From Pomacea canaliculata (Eukaryota; Mollusca; Gastropoda; Architaenioglossa; Ampullariidae): DNA of 64,000 bases. Location of the stretch: the NCBI RefSeq assembly GCF_003073045.1, contig NC_037594.1, positions 22,574,927 through 22,638,926 of the forward strand, given 5' to 3'. The notes under the pieces are model-generated. The model searched no databases. It was given only the letters and a program-made list of their open reading frames with translations, and had not been told where the DNA came from. Each line of letters starts with the position of its first letter. Within the stretch, counting starts at the first letter, position 1. The position numbers and the translations under genes are program-made. Of this stretch, positions 50,986 through 63,500 are shown one piece after another.

Positions 50986-51280
50986 ACAGTGCAATATTTC
51001 TCTTTACATCACCTTTGAGCTGGATGAAACTTGCCATACACAGCTTTAGCTGCTGAATCTGCAGGTCACTAATATTCTGAATTAGACTGCCAGTGGACAG
51101 CACAATAAAAGGTTCAAGATTGTTTCCCATGGGTCTAGTCTGGGAAATATACTTTTTCAAAGAGGTTTTGGTATTGTACACTTGAAATAAACATTCATAC
51201 ACAAGGGGCCTATGCTGTTTTGTTTTCAGTTTTTGTTCAAGCTGCTGGAGCGTGAAATTCTTGATCATATTATGGAACAT
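50966..51280 (-). CDS. Unrecognised 104-codon open frame, uncertain
   Basis: An uninterrupted minus-strand frame reads from ATG to stop and includes HRPLVYECLFQVYNTKTSLK and LIQNISDLQIQQLKLC. I do not recognise the family. The composition is protein-like and no reverse transcriptase or transposase signature is seen. It could be a small gene, the last exon of a longer minus-strand gene (an AG precedes CAGCTTGAAC near 51240), or a retrocopy fragment. It overlaps the 41-bp tandem duplication by some 20 bases at its 3' end. Chance cannot be excluded. Confidence 0.25.
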   Translation of the reverse strand: MFHNMIKNFTLQQLEQKLKTKQHRPLVYECLFQVYNTKTSLKKYISQTRPMGNNLEPFIVLSTGSLIQNISDLQIQQLKLCMASFIQLKGDVKRNIALYAEDKI

Positions 51281-51439
51281 CTAAACACTCTTCTACCTGC
51301 TCGAAATTCAACCCACCGACCTAGGTATAGTTCCGGTGCTTACCCTTGTCTGCTGTGTTTGGTACACTTGACACTTTTTTTTTTTTTTTTGTCACCTTCG
51401 CGACCGACCTTATCTTTTACTGTTATCATTGACTCTTGT

Positions 51440-51590
51440 TTCTCCCATCCTTTCTCAACCCTAGGGTAGGGACAGCCGACAGACTGGTGTTCGAACCCAA
51501 AGACGTGCTGAGTAATGCATGTGTGGCTCAGGGAACATTTTACCCAAGTCAACCCAGCTGTTGGGAATAAGTACTTAACTCTGTAGAGCA
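51440..51590 (+). repeat. Probable tRNA-derived SINE fragment
   Basis: GTGTTCGAACCC near 51489 is a good pol III box B. Downstream, TACCCAAGTCAACCCAGCTG and a GGGAATAAGTAC block resemble the conserved tail of a SINE type common in marine invertebrates. A box A was not located. Intergenic, between the SWIB-domain gene and DUSP11. Confidence 0.45.
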
Positions 51591-51680
51591 GCGATGAATA
51601 AAGTTTTCTTGTGGGCCGGTCTCAAAATTTCAAGCTATTCAGCGGGCCGTACCAAGAAAAAAAAAAAAACACCATATGGG
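51591..51680 (+). mobile_element. Possible hAT MITE fragment
   Basis: CAGCGATGAATAAAGTTTTC, then GTGGGCCGG and GCGGGCCGT, resemble the left end of Charlie-like MITEs (CAG-GTGGGCAAAGTTTT and GGGCCG blocks). No matching right end was found. Confidence 0.35.
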
Positions 51681-51844
51681 TGACTATACATATACATAAC
51701 AAACCTAGTGATAATGGAATGGACAACAAATGAATACATCATGGCGTTCATTTACCGAATTTATTGTGTAAAGTGAAACTGAATTCGTTCGCAATAAAAC
51801 CAACCTAGCTTTCCTTTGAAGGCAGCCACCGCAGATGCTCTCTA

Positions 51845-52467
51845 ATGACTAATAGGAACAATTTCAGTTTTGAAAGTGCAAACATTGATGGTAAATTATT
51901 ATCTTATTTATCAATGATGGTTGGATTTTGTTATTTAAATTATATTATTAATTTCCAAATCTTCATCAGAATGCCAATTAGTACTCGGCTGAGAAAGACG
52001 TTTTATTGCTCGGTTTATTGGCTGTGATCTCCACCCTACCTCGGGTCCATTGTGGCAATTAAAGGGAAGACTGACCGCTGGTAAAAGTCAGCACCACGTG
52101 TACTCCTACCTTCCCTCGCATCGGCGAAACCCTTTTAAAAACACGCCCACAAGGACATCGGCCTACTAAAACAGAGGCGTCTAACGTCTCTGACTAAAAC
52201 GAGGCACGAGACTACAAAGCTTTCGATTTAGTCACACTCTTTGTTTATGCTCGCCGAGACTAACAGCGGAGAACTTTGCAAGAGCCTAAGTGTTGGTCTC
52301 GGCAGACACACAGCAATCCACCTATCGTGATGTCATGCGGCGAAATACGTGATTACCTCCCCATCAACTGAGTAGTCTCTTAAAACAGAGTTACGTTGTT
52401 TTGTGGAAATTCCACGTGAACAAACTGAAAGGATATAAAATTATACTGTTTTATAATATAATTGGAG
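51845..52467. other. DUSP11 upstream/promoter region
   Basis: No coding exon is recognised. CpG content rises from about 52050 to 52400 relative to the AT-rich surroundings, as expected for a promoter of a widely expressed gene. The transcription start cannot be placed from sequence alone. Confidence 0.4.
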
Positions 52468-55400
52468 ATGCCTCCCCCTGACAGGTAAGTTCATCATATA
52501 TTACAGAATAACTTTGTGTACTTAAGAGAGAATGTCGTCGACAGATTTAACTGACGGTTTCCATAAGTCATCCCTGAATGGCAGTGACTTTCGGTTTTGC
52601 TCTTATATGGTCACTTACATAATCGACATACACTTTGCAGCATTATTGAGATACGCTAACATTCCGTGCTAAAATTAAGCATATGTAAACATTTACGCGA
52701 GATGTCTGATTTCAGAGAATTCATTTTGTTTGTAAAAAATCTTTCATGAGTGAGTTAGCTGATGGAAGTAATGAAGAACGCTTTATTTATAGATCAAGTC
52801 TATCAAATACAGGTTTATGTAGCGTAAAAGTATGTCGGAGGGCTTCTAAAGCCTTAATATAGTGTATAAATACATAGATAAATATACAATTTCTATTTGT
52901 GGTGGTTTCTGAACGCATCTCCCGCGATAAACGAGGGATTACTGAATACCGTTTCTGTTTCGGAAATTTTTATTACGTCCGTGGTCGTACGTACTTTCGT
53001 TATTATGTACTAAAGTTCTGCCCAAATGTTTTAAACAAATAGAATGCAAAGGGTCACAATTGGCATCGCTATATCGCCTCTAGCATTCTGCAGGGGACTG
53101 TACTGGGGCTAGTGCTTGGGTGTGTTCAATCCGTTTGCAGAATATTTGTGGATGATACAATAATTTATGGTAAAGCACATAATAACCACCAACTTCAAGA
53201 TGATATTGAAAATATGCATATATTTATACATATTTGTGAATCCACATTGTCTAATATGTACACATTGTTAAGTGGAAGGATAACCATTGATAATTGAGGG
53301 GGTAGCTCCAGACATAGCTACTTGTAAAAATACCTGGGGGTAACATTTGATAGTTGTTTTGTCCTTTGGTCATCACATTCAAACTGTAATCAATGAAGTC
53401 AGTAAAATGCTGCACATAACCTGAAAAGATACAGGCACTTACAAATTCTTTGTTTTAGATGGACAGACTATCGACCTCTGGGATCTGTGATTCCTGGAAC
53501 AAAGTTTATTGCATTTAAAGTACCGCTTAAGGAGGTAGGTGCAATTAACAGTAATAATTATTATATTTTTGATTGTTGATAGGTCTTTTCAAAATCTTTG
53601 TCTATTTTAAGTAGAAATTTTTTAATGCAGTAGAATATAGTCTAATTTTGTTCTGTCTGTGTTTATGAGGGGAAATACTTTGTAAGGTAATTGTGTTGAA
53701 ATTTTAAGTCATTTTCCTTTCAGCCACTTATTATCATGTTGGCTGGAAAGATTTACATAAGTTTTTTTGCTACACAGGCATTGTGCAGGAATCTATCAGC
53801 TGATGAAAGGTTAGTGATATTTGTAAAATATAATATTCTCCTCTTTTGCTTTGCTTTTTTTCCCCCATTTTGTTATGGAAAAGCTGTGGTTTTGCATGCA
53901 TTTGGATGTGTAGTGTTGAAGTAATGGAAAAAATAAGCACTGATTAAAGCAGTCATTGTATTGAATTGTCATTAAGAAAGGTTATGTTCCTGGAAGAGAT
54001 AAAATAATACTGATCAAGTTTTGATTTGTCCACTCAGATTTTCTCCGTCAAGGTTAATACAAATATTGAAAGAGTCAGGTCAGGACCTTGGACTTGTGGT
54101 GGATCTCACATTCACTTCCAAGTACTATAATGGAAAGGTATGTCTTTCTCCCCTTATTTCCCAACGTGTGTGGACAGTGGTTCATAGTTTAATGCATATT
54201 AATAGTATGTAGAAGTAAGAAAGGAAATGTGGGAAGATTACAACAGCATGTCTGATATTTCAGGAGTTTAGTAAAAAGTCTATCGACTACGAGAAGATCT
54301 TCACTGCTGGTCATGAAATTCCTAGTGAAAAAGTATTCCAAAGGTACTGCAGCTGTATCTGGTTTTTTTCTCTTACATCAAATTGTAGTTTTGTGTATTT
54401 CATTGCTAGCAAAATAATTAATCTCTTTTGATCGCTGCAAGCTACAGATTTCATTTAGTTGGAACTTAACAGCACTGCAAAAGACCTTTTTATGGTTAAG
54501 TGAAAGAAAGCTTTCATATTTATCTTGACACAAGTAGTAACAGAAATCAGTTTGCCTTTATTTTAATCCTTATGTAGGTTTGTGCAACAGGAGAAAGAAT
54601 ATAAATGCATTTAACATGTTTAATGATTTATCAAATAAAGGTGTCTTTTGCTGTTACTGTTTAATTCTTTTTCACACAGTTATCTGCACTTAGCATAATA
54701 CAATTGTGAGGCACAGTAAAGAGAAAAGTAGGCATGCTATTTTTCTTTATATATTCCAAAACATAATATGAAGAGATCTAAATGTAATAGTCTTCTGTTG
54801 ATTTTTCTCTCAGGTTTGAAGAAATAGTCAGTGATTTCTGTGCAAAGAATGCAGACAACAGTAAGTAATACTGCATTCAAATACAGCATTCTGTAATGAT
54901 TTTCCAGTAACACTTTTTCGTGATAGCTTACTATTAATCCACTGTAGAGAAAAACTACAAAATTGTCAACTGCTTATTATCTTTTTTAGCTATTTTTTTA
55001 AAAATCCCTGAGCTATTGAAATTTGTTTATTTCAGATATTTTGATTGGAATTCATTGTACACATGGTGTGAACCGAACAGGGTACCTTGTATGCAGGTAA
55101 GAAGTGATGGAAGCATGGTAAACAAGAGTTGATGCCTTACATGTTGGCATTCTTTTGTGTCTGAACAAAGTAGATTTAGCTAGTGAACATTATATGTCCA
55201 ACTCTGGTTATAAATATAGAAACTTTTTTTTTTTTTTGATTATGTGGGTAGGCAATATTTGGGAGTAAATGCGCCATGAAGGTTAATACTTTGATCTTTG
55301 GTATCATAAGAAGATTGTGAAAATTCAAATGATGCACCAGTCTAGTGTTGGAGGGTATTTAAAACTGCCTATGATGAACTTGTGGATTTATTTTTCTTTT

Positions 55401-56798
55401 GTGGCAAATTTAGAGATACCCTATGCTTACAGTTATAAAGCCACTTTGTTTTCAGTGGAAAGCTGAACATAGTCAACTCTGCTAATTAAGAGCTTTTTCA
55501 TGTACATAAGCTGCATAAAATATGAAATGATATAATAAAAAGTGCAAAACGCTTTCATATTTTCATTATCTTTTCATCATCTCCAAATTTCTTTTTCCAT
55601 CCCAGGTACATGATTGAAAAGTTGAATTTCCAGCCTGATGATGCAATATCCAGTGAGTCCGCTACCTTAATCATTCTTTGAAAATGGATGTAGCTTTGAT
55701 TCAGTCACCTTCCTTTATTTAATATCACTTTTGATACAAATAAAAGAGTTATTGCATGATGTTACTAGAAGGAAGGTAATTCTTGCTGGTGAATAGATAT
55801 TCCCCCTGTTACATCTTATTTTTCTGAAGTGAGAAGTGATCTCCAACAGGATCTGTATTCTGGGTATTTCCAGCAGTGTTTATTAAAACTTTTTTTTTTC
55901 AATATATTTTACAGATGCAGTTAATTTCCGTTTTTGTTTTTATTCAGAATTTAATGAAGCAAGAGGACATCCAATAGAGCGAGAAAATTATCTTGAAGAC
56001 CTGAGAAAACGTCCATTCGAAAGGTAAATTACCTTTTCTTTGTTTCTATTTTAGATTTAAAAAGGATTCACCATATGTTGCCTTGAGAATAGTTGTACAT
56101 GCCCCTTCCCATGACACTTCACAGTGAGTCTTTTTTAATAATTATGTTTTCAGACCCCTGAAGAGCCTCAAAATTCCCCTCCATCTTCTCCAGAGAGGAA
56201 AAAGTGGAAGCCAAGACACAAGAAAAGGAAAATGGAGAAATCAACAGATTTGTTTGAAGAAACACAGCCTGCTGAGAGCCGTGAATATTTTGGCAGTTCC
56301 AAGATGGCTAGGTCAGAAACCAGTATTAGGGAGCAGAGGAAGGAGCATTACCAGGATGGCCATGGTCACAGCTCCAGATATACGAGTCATGTATCACCAC
56401 TGGAAGTTGTGGAATCACCAGAAATGTTCTGGAGAGGTTGCTGGCGTGCAGGCTGGGTATCACAAATACAAGGGAATAGACATTTGGGATTTAATAGGCT
56501 ACAACCCATGTTCAACCCTCCACTGAGAATGTCTGCTTCTAGATGGGGTGAAGATAATGGTAGATCTGAAATTTCCTATCATAAAAATTCGTACAGCTAT
56601 GGTTCTCATGAAGAGATTACACGCAGTTCTGGTTACTGGAGAAGATATGATAACCAACAAATATGTCCACCCTGGATTCCTCCAGGCAATATAAGGTATT
56701 TAAATTCTCAAGACAGAAGACCCACTCATTCTGAACAGAGAGGATATCAGGCCAAAGATCATCACTTTCCTGTGAATCATCGACAGCCTACCAGCTGA
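52468..56798 (+). CDS. DUSP11: DUSP11 (PIR1), RNA 5'-triphosphatase of the dual-specificity phosphatase fold
   Basis: Ten exons: 52468-52484, 53459-53534, 53778-53809, 54038-54137, 54264-54343, 54814-54860, 55036-55096, 55606-55652, 55948-56023, 56198-56798; 1137 nt, 378 residues. The signature HCTHGVNRTGY gives the P-loop cysteine at about residue 125 and arginine at 131. Also seen: DRWTDYRPLGS, GTKFIAFKVPL, a LGLVVDLT block and FNEARGHPIERENYLEDLR, all matching human DUSP11. The enzyme removes phosphates from RNA 5' triphosphate ends in the nucleus. The C-terminal ~200 residues are hydrophilic, beginning KKWKPRHKKRK, a likely nuclear localisation signal. The last acceptor (56197/56198) was chosen because it alone keeps frame into the 188-codon tail; the AG at 56152-56153 does not. 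The ATG gives a short N-terminus with no long basic leader. Confidence 0.92.
53060..53440 (+). mobile_element. LINE reverse-transcriptase relic in DUSP11 intron 1
   Basis: Broken + strand frames read a LQGTVLG-like block near 53092, FVDDTIIYGKAHN at about 53140 (the catalytic DD of the reverse transcriptase is recognisable as VDD), then LQDDIENMH. A YLGVTFDS-like block lies near 53330 and a NEVSKMLHI block near 53393. Stops and frame changes are present. It ends about 20 bases before exon 2. Confidence 0.7.
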
Positions 56799-57063
56799 CT
56801 AGCTGTGGGGTTGCGTCGTGGTCTTTGTTTTGTCACACTACGTTTTATGCGACTTGCTCTATATATTCTGACACTCAAATTTTGAACAATGTATATAAAT
56901 GTTACAACACTGATCATTTTTACCCCTTGTGCACAAAAACTGTTCAAATGCTGTAAGAAGACAAAAATGATTTATTATAATGTAAATGTTTTAATTGCAA
57001 TATCGTGGTGATGAGATTGAAGTATTGTGCTGGGTTTAAAAAAATCTTTAAGTTTAGTTTAAT
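56799..57063 (+). other. Start of DUSP11 3' UTR
   Basis: AT-rich sequence directly after the stop codon, without exons or an AATAAA that I can see before the LINE insertion at 57064. The transcript may end within or beyond the LINE, for example at AATAAA near 58211. Confidence 0.4.
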
Positions 57064-57850
57064 CCTTTTACTCCTTGAGGAGAATAGGGCCGCAACAACA
57101 CTTCACCAGTGGACCGTTTTGAGCAGTACCCCTCAGTTGGGCCCATGTGGTTCTGACATTCTTTGCCTCACTCTCTTTCCAAGACTGCTTTGGTCTCCCA
57201 ACTCTCCTTTCCCCTGAGGGTTCCAGTCAAATGATAGCCTGGCAATGGTGTCAGCTAGTTTGCGCAGGGTGTGTCCCATCCAGCCCCATTTGAGCTTTTT
57301 GATGTCTTGACTAGTGGCATTCTGGTTGGTTCTTTTCCACAGCTGCTGTTGGATATCTTTTCAGGCCATCTTATTCCTAGGATGTGGCGTAGCATCAGTT
57401 GGTAAAGGTCTGGAGCTTGTTGTTGATGGTGTTCGTCACTCTCCAGGTTTCAGAACCACACAGTAGGACAGTTTTCACATTGGTGTTGAAGGTGCGGGTC
57501 GTACTGTGGAAGGATAGTGCTTGGGAGCTCCAGATGGGGCGTAGGCTGTTGAAAGCATGCCTGGCCTTGTTGATGCAGCTTTTGATGTCAACGTCTGCTC
57601 CACCATCCTTGTTGACAATGCTCCCCAGATACGTGAAGCTATTTCCAGGATCTCTCCTTGAAGTTGGATTGGAAGTTCCTGCTTGTTGTTCTCATCACTT
57701 TGGTCTTTTTGTTGACCTTTAAGCCAGTCTTCTCTGCTAGCTTACTCAGTTTGGTTTGTGCATGTTTCTGCCGATGAAAAGGAGATTAATGTCATCTGCA
57801 AAGTCCAGGTCCTCTAGCTGTTTGGTGAAAGTCCACTGGATAATGGTGTT
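57064..57850 (-). mobile_element. LINE 3' portion (RTE-like), 5'-truncated
   Basis: On the minus strand, broken frames read LEDLDFADDINLL (the FADD catalytic motif, about 57775-57815), SIVNKDGGADVDIKSCINKA, ARHAFNSLRPIW, then a VKTVLLCGSETW block, PECH-type and RRVGRPKQSW blocks, and an end near 57064. This order (FADD, LGS-V--DGG, ILLYGSETW, GRP---W) is that of the C-terminal half of RTE-like non-LTR elements. Very similar to the shorter piece at 40495-40840. It lies downstream of DUSP11 and opposite to it. Confidence 0.85.
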
Positions 57851-60475
57851 GTTAAAAAATTGCTCTTTTGCAGTTTTGGATTATGTATTTTTTGGGGAGA
57901 TGGTGTCTGTTTTTTACCTAGATTTTCTTTGAGATAGCATCTAAAAAGTTTCCTATAGGTTTACTGCCACAGCAAATCATAATTGAGATGACAAAGGTGA
58001 TAATGAACAAAGGCAATAATTGGTGCTTCTTCAACCTGTCCAGGAAAATGGTTATTATTGCACATGCTTGTATAATAGGTTTTAGAGTTCAAAACAGATT
58101 TTGCAACATATATTAAGCTTATCATTTGTTTGTTCACAACCAGTCCCTGATAATTGATTTCTTTTGATTATTTAAAACTCAGAAGTCCCATACTTGTTAA
58201 AGGTTTCATAATAAAGTCAGGTGTCATAATAATTAATGATTTAGAGCTGAATTAGGCCCAGATCTGTAGCATTCCTAGTTTTACATCATCTGTAAGTTAC
58301 TGCAAAGTAATAAATATAGCAGAATGGCAGTTTAGGAAGCTGAAAATAGCATGGGCATACTGGGAAGTGTGGGTTGGGGGTCCTTCCTTCAGTATTAATG
58401 CTTAACTGTAGTCAAAAATTTGGTATTAATTTGTTTTATGAACTTATGGATAAACTTGTTCCTCTTACCACCTAGATTTTAAAAATATTTGAGTTGTTGT
58501 TTCCTGCATTTTATAGACATGAAATACAAATGTCCTTTCAATATATTTTATGCCTAAATAAATCAAATTCATATTTGAATGGATTCTATGTGGCTAATAT
58601 ATGATTGTGGAGGAACAGCTGAATGTTCATTGTCATTTTGCTACATATATTTTTTAAATTTCATTTTTCATTCACAAGTCATGGGTTTAGAACAGATTTT
58701 CTTTTAATGTTGGTAATCAACATGCACAAAGGAATTCCATGCCAAAAAAAAAAGTTAAGCATGGTAATTACATTCCATTTGAGTTTATTTTCTTTTTAAA
58801 AGGTGAAGAAAGTGCTTTGGATTTTGGCTTATTTGAAAGGATCAACCACTGCACTTGAAATAGATCCCATTTTAGTAAAGGCAAACAGGAGGATAAAAGA
58901 TCAGGTCTACATTTTACTAGAGCACCTTTCACCAGACAATGTCTTGACATAAATACAAGGCACGAATGTGATTAGGGAAACCCAAATAAACGTGCACTAA
59001 AATAGTCTTGTGATTGCTATTTTCTGAGACTAGCATGCTATTATTTGCACAGACAGAATAGCAATAAAACTATTTGACACCACTTCATTCTTTAAATGCC
59101 GTTTCAATGTTGCGAAAAATGTTTTTCAAAATAATTTTTATACTTAATTCAGTAACTGAAGATGAAGCAAAGTTTTTTTTTAAATGCAGCTGGTATCTCA
59201 AGGATCAAAAATACTTTTTTTTTTTTACAAAAAAAAGCAGTAGTTTATCTCTCCTTTAAAAAAAAACGGTGACACAAATCACACTCAAAAGACTCCTTTC
59301 ATAGCACATTGAACATAAAATCACAAGGAGAAACATGTATCTCAAGAAATTAAATACAACTGTCTCCCTTGCCAGTTTAATTCTTCATTTGGGCCCCAAA
59401 GCCATGTGTGGCATAAATATTGGTGGCATCATGGATGACTACAGCATAGATGATACAAGCTGCCCCAAAATTCTGAATTTCAAAAGCCCGAGTGCTGATA
59501 TGGAAACTGTCTTTAAATGAACAGGAAGACATAGTGACGGAACAAGTGTTCATATGTTCCCAAAGGATTAATTGTTGAGAAGACAATGGATACATTTCAT
59601 TTGTGTAAAGCTGACTTCACTGCACCTACACAGTACTCGTCATATGCCAATGCCACTTTGCTCTTCAGTGTTACCCAGTAATGAAGATGCTGAAGAAGCA
59701 AGAGTGTTTTGAGGTTCTGCAAAAGCATCTTCTTCCAAAGTCTGTACCTACTATACAGAAGCATGCTTTTTCTTACTGCTATTTACACCAACAACCATAT
59801 GAGCAACTATGCCTACATAAATGTGCAGATCAGTCTCAATGGTAAATTTTTACACTTGACATTTTTATGACAGTAAGTAAACAAACGTTGTAATGATCAC
59901 CTGTAGTTTGCAAAATTTTATGAACATCACAGATGCTTACTATGTGGTATTGTGAAGTTGTTCTTGTTTGCTGCCTGAACATCTTGTGTTCAGGGGGTTT
60001 GAACATTCACAATCCTCCGATTCAGTAAGGTTTAATACCATCAAGGGTAGAGAACAGTGTTTCACATGTGCCCTTGCTATTAACTGATGAACATAATTGC
60101 TCTACTTTCTGGCCATTATATGCTTACTGAGACAGTGTGGATGCCACCAGCTGCGACATTACACATTATTCACTTGCAGGAGCAAAACTTAGCAGGACTT
60201 GATGAATATAAATGCAAATCAACTCTGAAATTAGATCATAAACTGCTGTTTCAGGCGATGAAATTTACAGAATATATTTATCTTTACCTACCAGAATATT
60301 TATAACACAGACCAGTCAGGTAGGGCTTTAAATGACAAGAAGCTACTCTGAGAACTCTTATTATTATAGACTTCTTGCATGAAACCAGTCTGAATACATC
60401 TCTCAATTGATATAGAATCTTTCTTTTCAGGCATTATCTACTGTCCACTGCACAGTTGATATAGCATCTTTCTTT
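57851..60475. other. Intergenic / 3' UTR region between DUSP11 and the R3H gene
   Basis: AT-rich, no exon recognised. The right part should hold the 3' UTR of the minus-strand R3H gene; the left may hold the end of the DUSP11 transcript (AATAAA near 58211 and 58308). No mobile element was recognised beyond the LINE to the left. Confidence 0.4.
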
Positions 60476-60504
60476 TCAGGCATTATCCACTGCATGACTG
60501 CCAA
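60407..60504. repeat. 49-bp two-copy tandem duplication overlapping the R3H gene stop codon
   Basis: Units begin TTGATATAG at 60407 and 60456, share CATTAT and TTTCTTTTCAGG, and match along most of the unit. The right unit contains the stop codon and last codons of the R3H gene; the left unit lies in its 3' UTR. Confidence 0.85.
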
Positions 60505-63500
60505 CGACTCCATCCCACATGTCATCTTTTAACTTCTTATCCTGTTTTTTTCTTTCTGAAACAAATAGGTAAACATTATATAATTCTTTTCCCATAAATT
60601 AAAAATAGGTGTTTTTCATTTCATCTTGTTGCAATCATACAATCTTCATATTTAGTTCTACACTGCACTGCTCAAAACTACCAAAAACATTACAAAATAC
60701 AGGAATTTCAAGATAGGGTATGCACCAACATTGTTTCTTTTGAGATAAATACTTAAATTTTATAAGTTTTGTAAGAGAAAATGTTGAAAATGTAACTGTT
60801 AATATATTTGGATGAGGGTCTTAGGCTTGTGTCCTATAGCAACAGCCAATTAGCAGTTCTCTTAGTGCCATGTGCACATCAAAAAGGGGTCAAGTTTATG
60901 TGTGTGTCTTAGCTTACAGCATTCTTTTACTATGAGCATTTTCTAAAAGTTACGTGACGTCATCTTCATTGACATGGATAGAGAATGATTTAAATCAAAG
61001 AGAAGTTTAAAGTCTGACAAAGTAACTTTCACAGATGTCTTCTCATGCCAAAGTAATACTTTTATCATGGTTGTAAAGTACCCCATGACAGTTGGTTGAC
61101 AATAGTAGCAACTGATAAATCTTCTGTCAGCCAGTGCACAATTAAAGGTGGAAGAGCCAGATAGAAAGACAGTGCTGGACTCTTTCATGTATTAAGCAGG
61201 CTGTCATGCTAACTTTCCACCTTACTTTTTTAAATGTGCTGTTGTGACAGTTTTTAACACAATGGTGATCTTTTCCATCCCTTTAACTTCGTATGTCTTG
61301 GTAAAGGCTGCTGAGTGGCTAACAAATTGACTCTTGCTTCTGTTTTAATCACTGATGAGTGTGTACTGCACATGCACTGAATAATTGACGAAATACTCTC
61401 CCTATATGTCTGAACTTGTCATGATTTTGGGGCAGACCTTGTTTCAAGTGTGATGGTGTAATTCTGAATTTTTGGAATGAACAGTGTGATGGGATAGCAG
61501 GAAAGAGAACTTGAGCTTCATTGTACTACGCAGTTGCTGACCTGACAGGAATTATTATTCTGCAGCCAGACTTTTCTGCTGGATTCTTCAGAATTCAAGG
61601 TTACTGTCCTAGAGATATCAGCCACTTGATGGAGTTCTTCATGTACTGTGCACAGCTTTTGGTGTTAATAGAGTTTTGGAGAGAGCAAGACCTACCACCA
61701 TCAAGTCAAGTGCTTCTCTGAAAGAGGATTACTTACTCCTTAAAAAGCTTTTAGAAACTGTATGCAACTCCTGAGCCATCCAGTCTTTTTGGATAAAGAC
61801 TATGGCAGCAGGACGTGAACAACAAGGGGGAAAAAGGAGGGATTCCACAGCATCCGACAAGTTTGTGTAACCATACAAGAGAGATCTCTGAAATAAGCTT
61901 TACAGACTAATGTAATGGAGATAAGTGTACTTTGACGTGTATGGACGAATACTGGTGTTACATCAATTGAACGAATTTATTGTATATATATATATGGGAA
62001 TGGGGCTTGTCAGTGTGTTGTTTTCTATCATCATCGCATCTGGAGCCAATGCATGCTGTAGAACCTACCTCTGGCCTCTTTCAACTGTTTTCGCTCCTGG
62101 TCACGCTGCTCTTTGGAAATCCGTGGAGTCATTCCTAAGGCACCTGTGACAAGACGTCTGGCAGCAGCTACTGTTGTTTCTGGGCGAGGCTTATATGGCT
62201 GAAGAAATTCTGTAGAATAAAATGGGCATATCTACGCTTAAGTGAATTACCTCAATAGCTTTAACCAAATTAACATTCTGTGATAGTCTTTTCAAACATT
62301 AATTTTCAGTACCAGTAAAGTTGGTCACATGCATGCCACTAAACATGTCAAAGCAAATTTATCATAACTATACAGGCTAATCAACAACTGATCGCTATTA
62401 TGAAATGCCATAGAATCATCTTTATGAACTTTTGCTGCCATTTTCTACCCTCTGCACTTTGTACCTTGTTGTCAAGAATACTAGATTTAGAAAGTACCTA
62501 AGAAGCCACAATGTTACATCGAACAGAAAATTAGGTCACGCTGGTAAATCACTTTTAAAATTCAGTTTTATTTTTGAACTCTCATAGTGCGATGGGCCAT
62601 GATCATGGCTTTGCTGGGAAACATTTGAAGGTGATTTTTATTGCTTTTATTGCAAAGTTCAAGTCTTCTCCTTTCCAAATATGTATAGGTTTCTTAGTCT
62701 AATGTTTACCTCAGAGCAGCAATAATAAAAAACAAACTTCCCCCACTGTCATCATCTTCAGTCTAATGTTTTTTTTTTTTACGTAATGCTAAGAGGGTTA
62801 AATATTTCAAAGGAACAATAAAACAAAAAAATTAATCTAACCTTGGCATCGACGAGCCTTTGTCCTAGACTGTTTTGAAGCTTCAGATAGCGGATGGAAT
62901 TTCATCAGTGGATGAACCATATTCAGTGCCTCGCGAGCTGTTCATGGAGAGGAAAAATATTTATACTTAAAATAGATGATAATATAAATTCTCAATGTTT
63001 CAAAATTAAATAATATAAAGAAAACGTTGAAAATATCTCTGTCTATTAGGAAGGAATGCACATTTGATGAAAAAACATCTACTTACCTGCAACTGCACTT
63101 GCAAACACACCCAATGCATGTGTATCATCAACCCATTTTATATCAAACCCACGACTCCTGAACAAAAGTGTGAAAAATGCATGTGATTTTATACAGAACA
63201 TAGAGACAAAACCATTCAGTAAAAATGAGAATACAATTCTTAAATTCAGTTGTGTATACATTAGGAAAATCCAGACCCAGTGACAACCTTTCTTTTTTTT
63301 TTTTTTTTTAAGTAGAGCTTTTTGTAAGAAGTAGATTTAAGGAATTTGTTGTTGGGGAAAAGATATGATATAAATATGACATAAAGAATAAAAGAAAAAT
63401 TAACTTGATTTTTAAAACTATGGCACCAAACAGTGCACAAATTAGTATGTGAACACTTTTATAACTCAGCGTAGAGTGAACATGTAACTGACTTATCAAA

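Noticed and set aside
51480..51560. A functional tRNA gene at the box B GTTCGAACCC
   Set aside because: No cloverleaf or box A at the right distance; better explained as a SINE fragment.
53736..53924. 62-codon open frame with hydrophobic stretch in the DUSP11 gene
   Set aside because: It covers exon 3 plus intron; homology and splice sites fit only 53778-53809 as coding.
56154..56526. DUSP11 tail frame starting RPLKSLKIP from the first AG of the last exon
   Set aside because: It gives a shorter, unlike tail; the other frame is longer, keeps the KKW match to human DUSP11 and makes the exon sum divisible by three. Kept only as a possible alternative splice form.
57399..57722. 107-codon + strand open frame downstream of DUSP11
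   Set aside because: It is the antisense shadow of the minus-strand LINE at 57064-57850.
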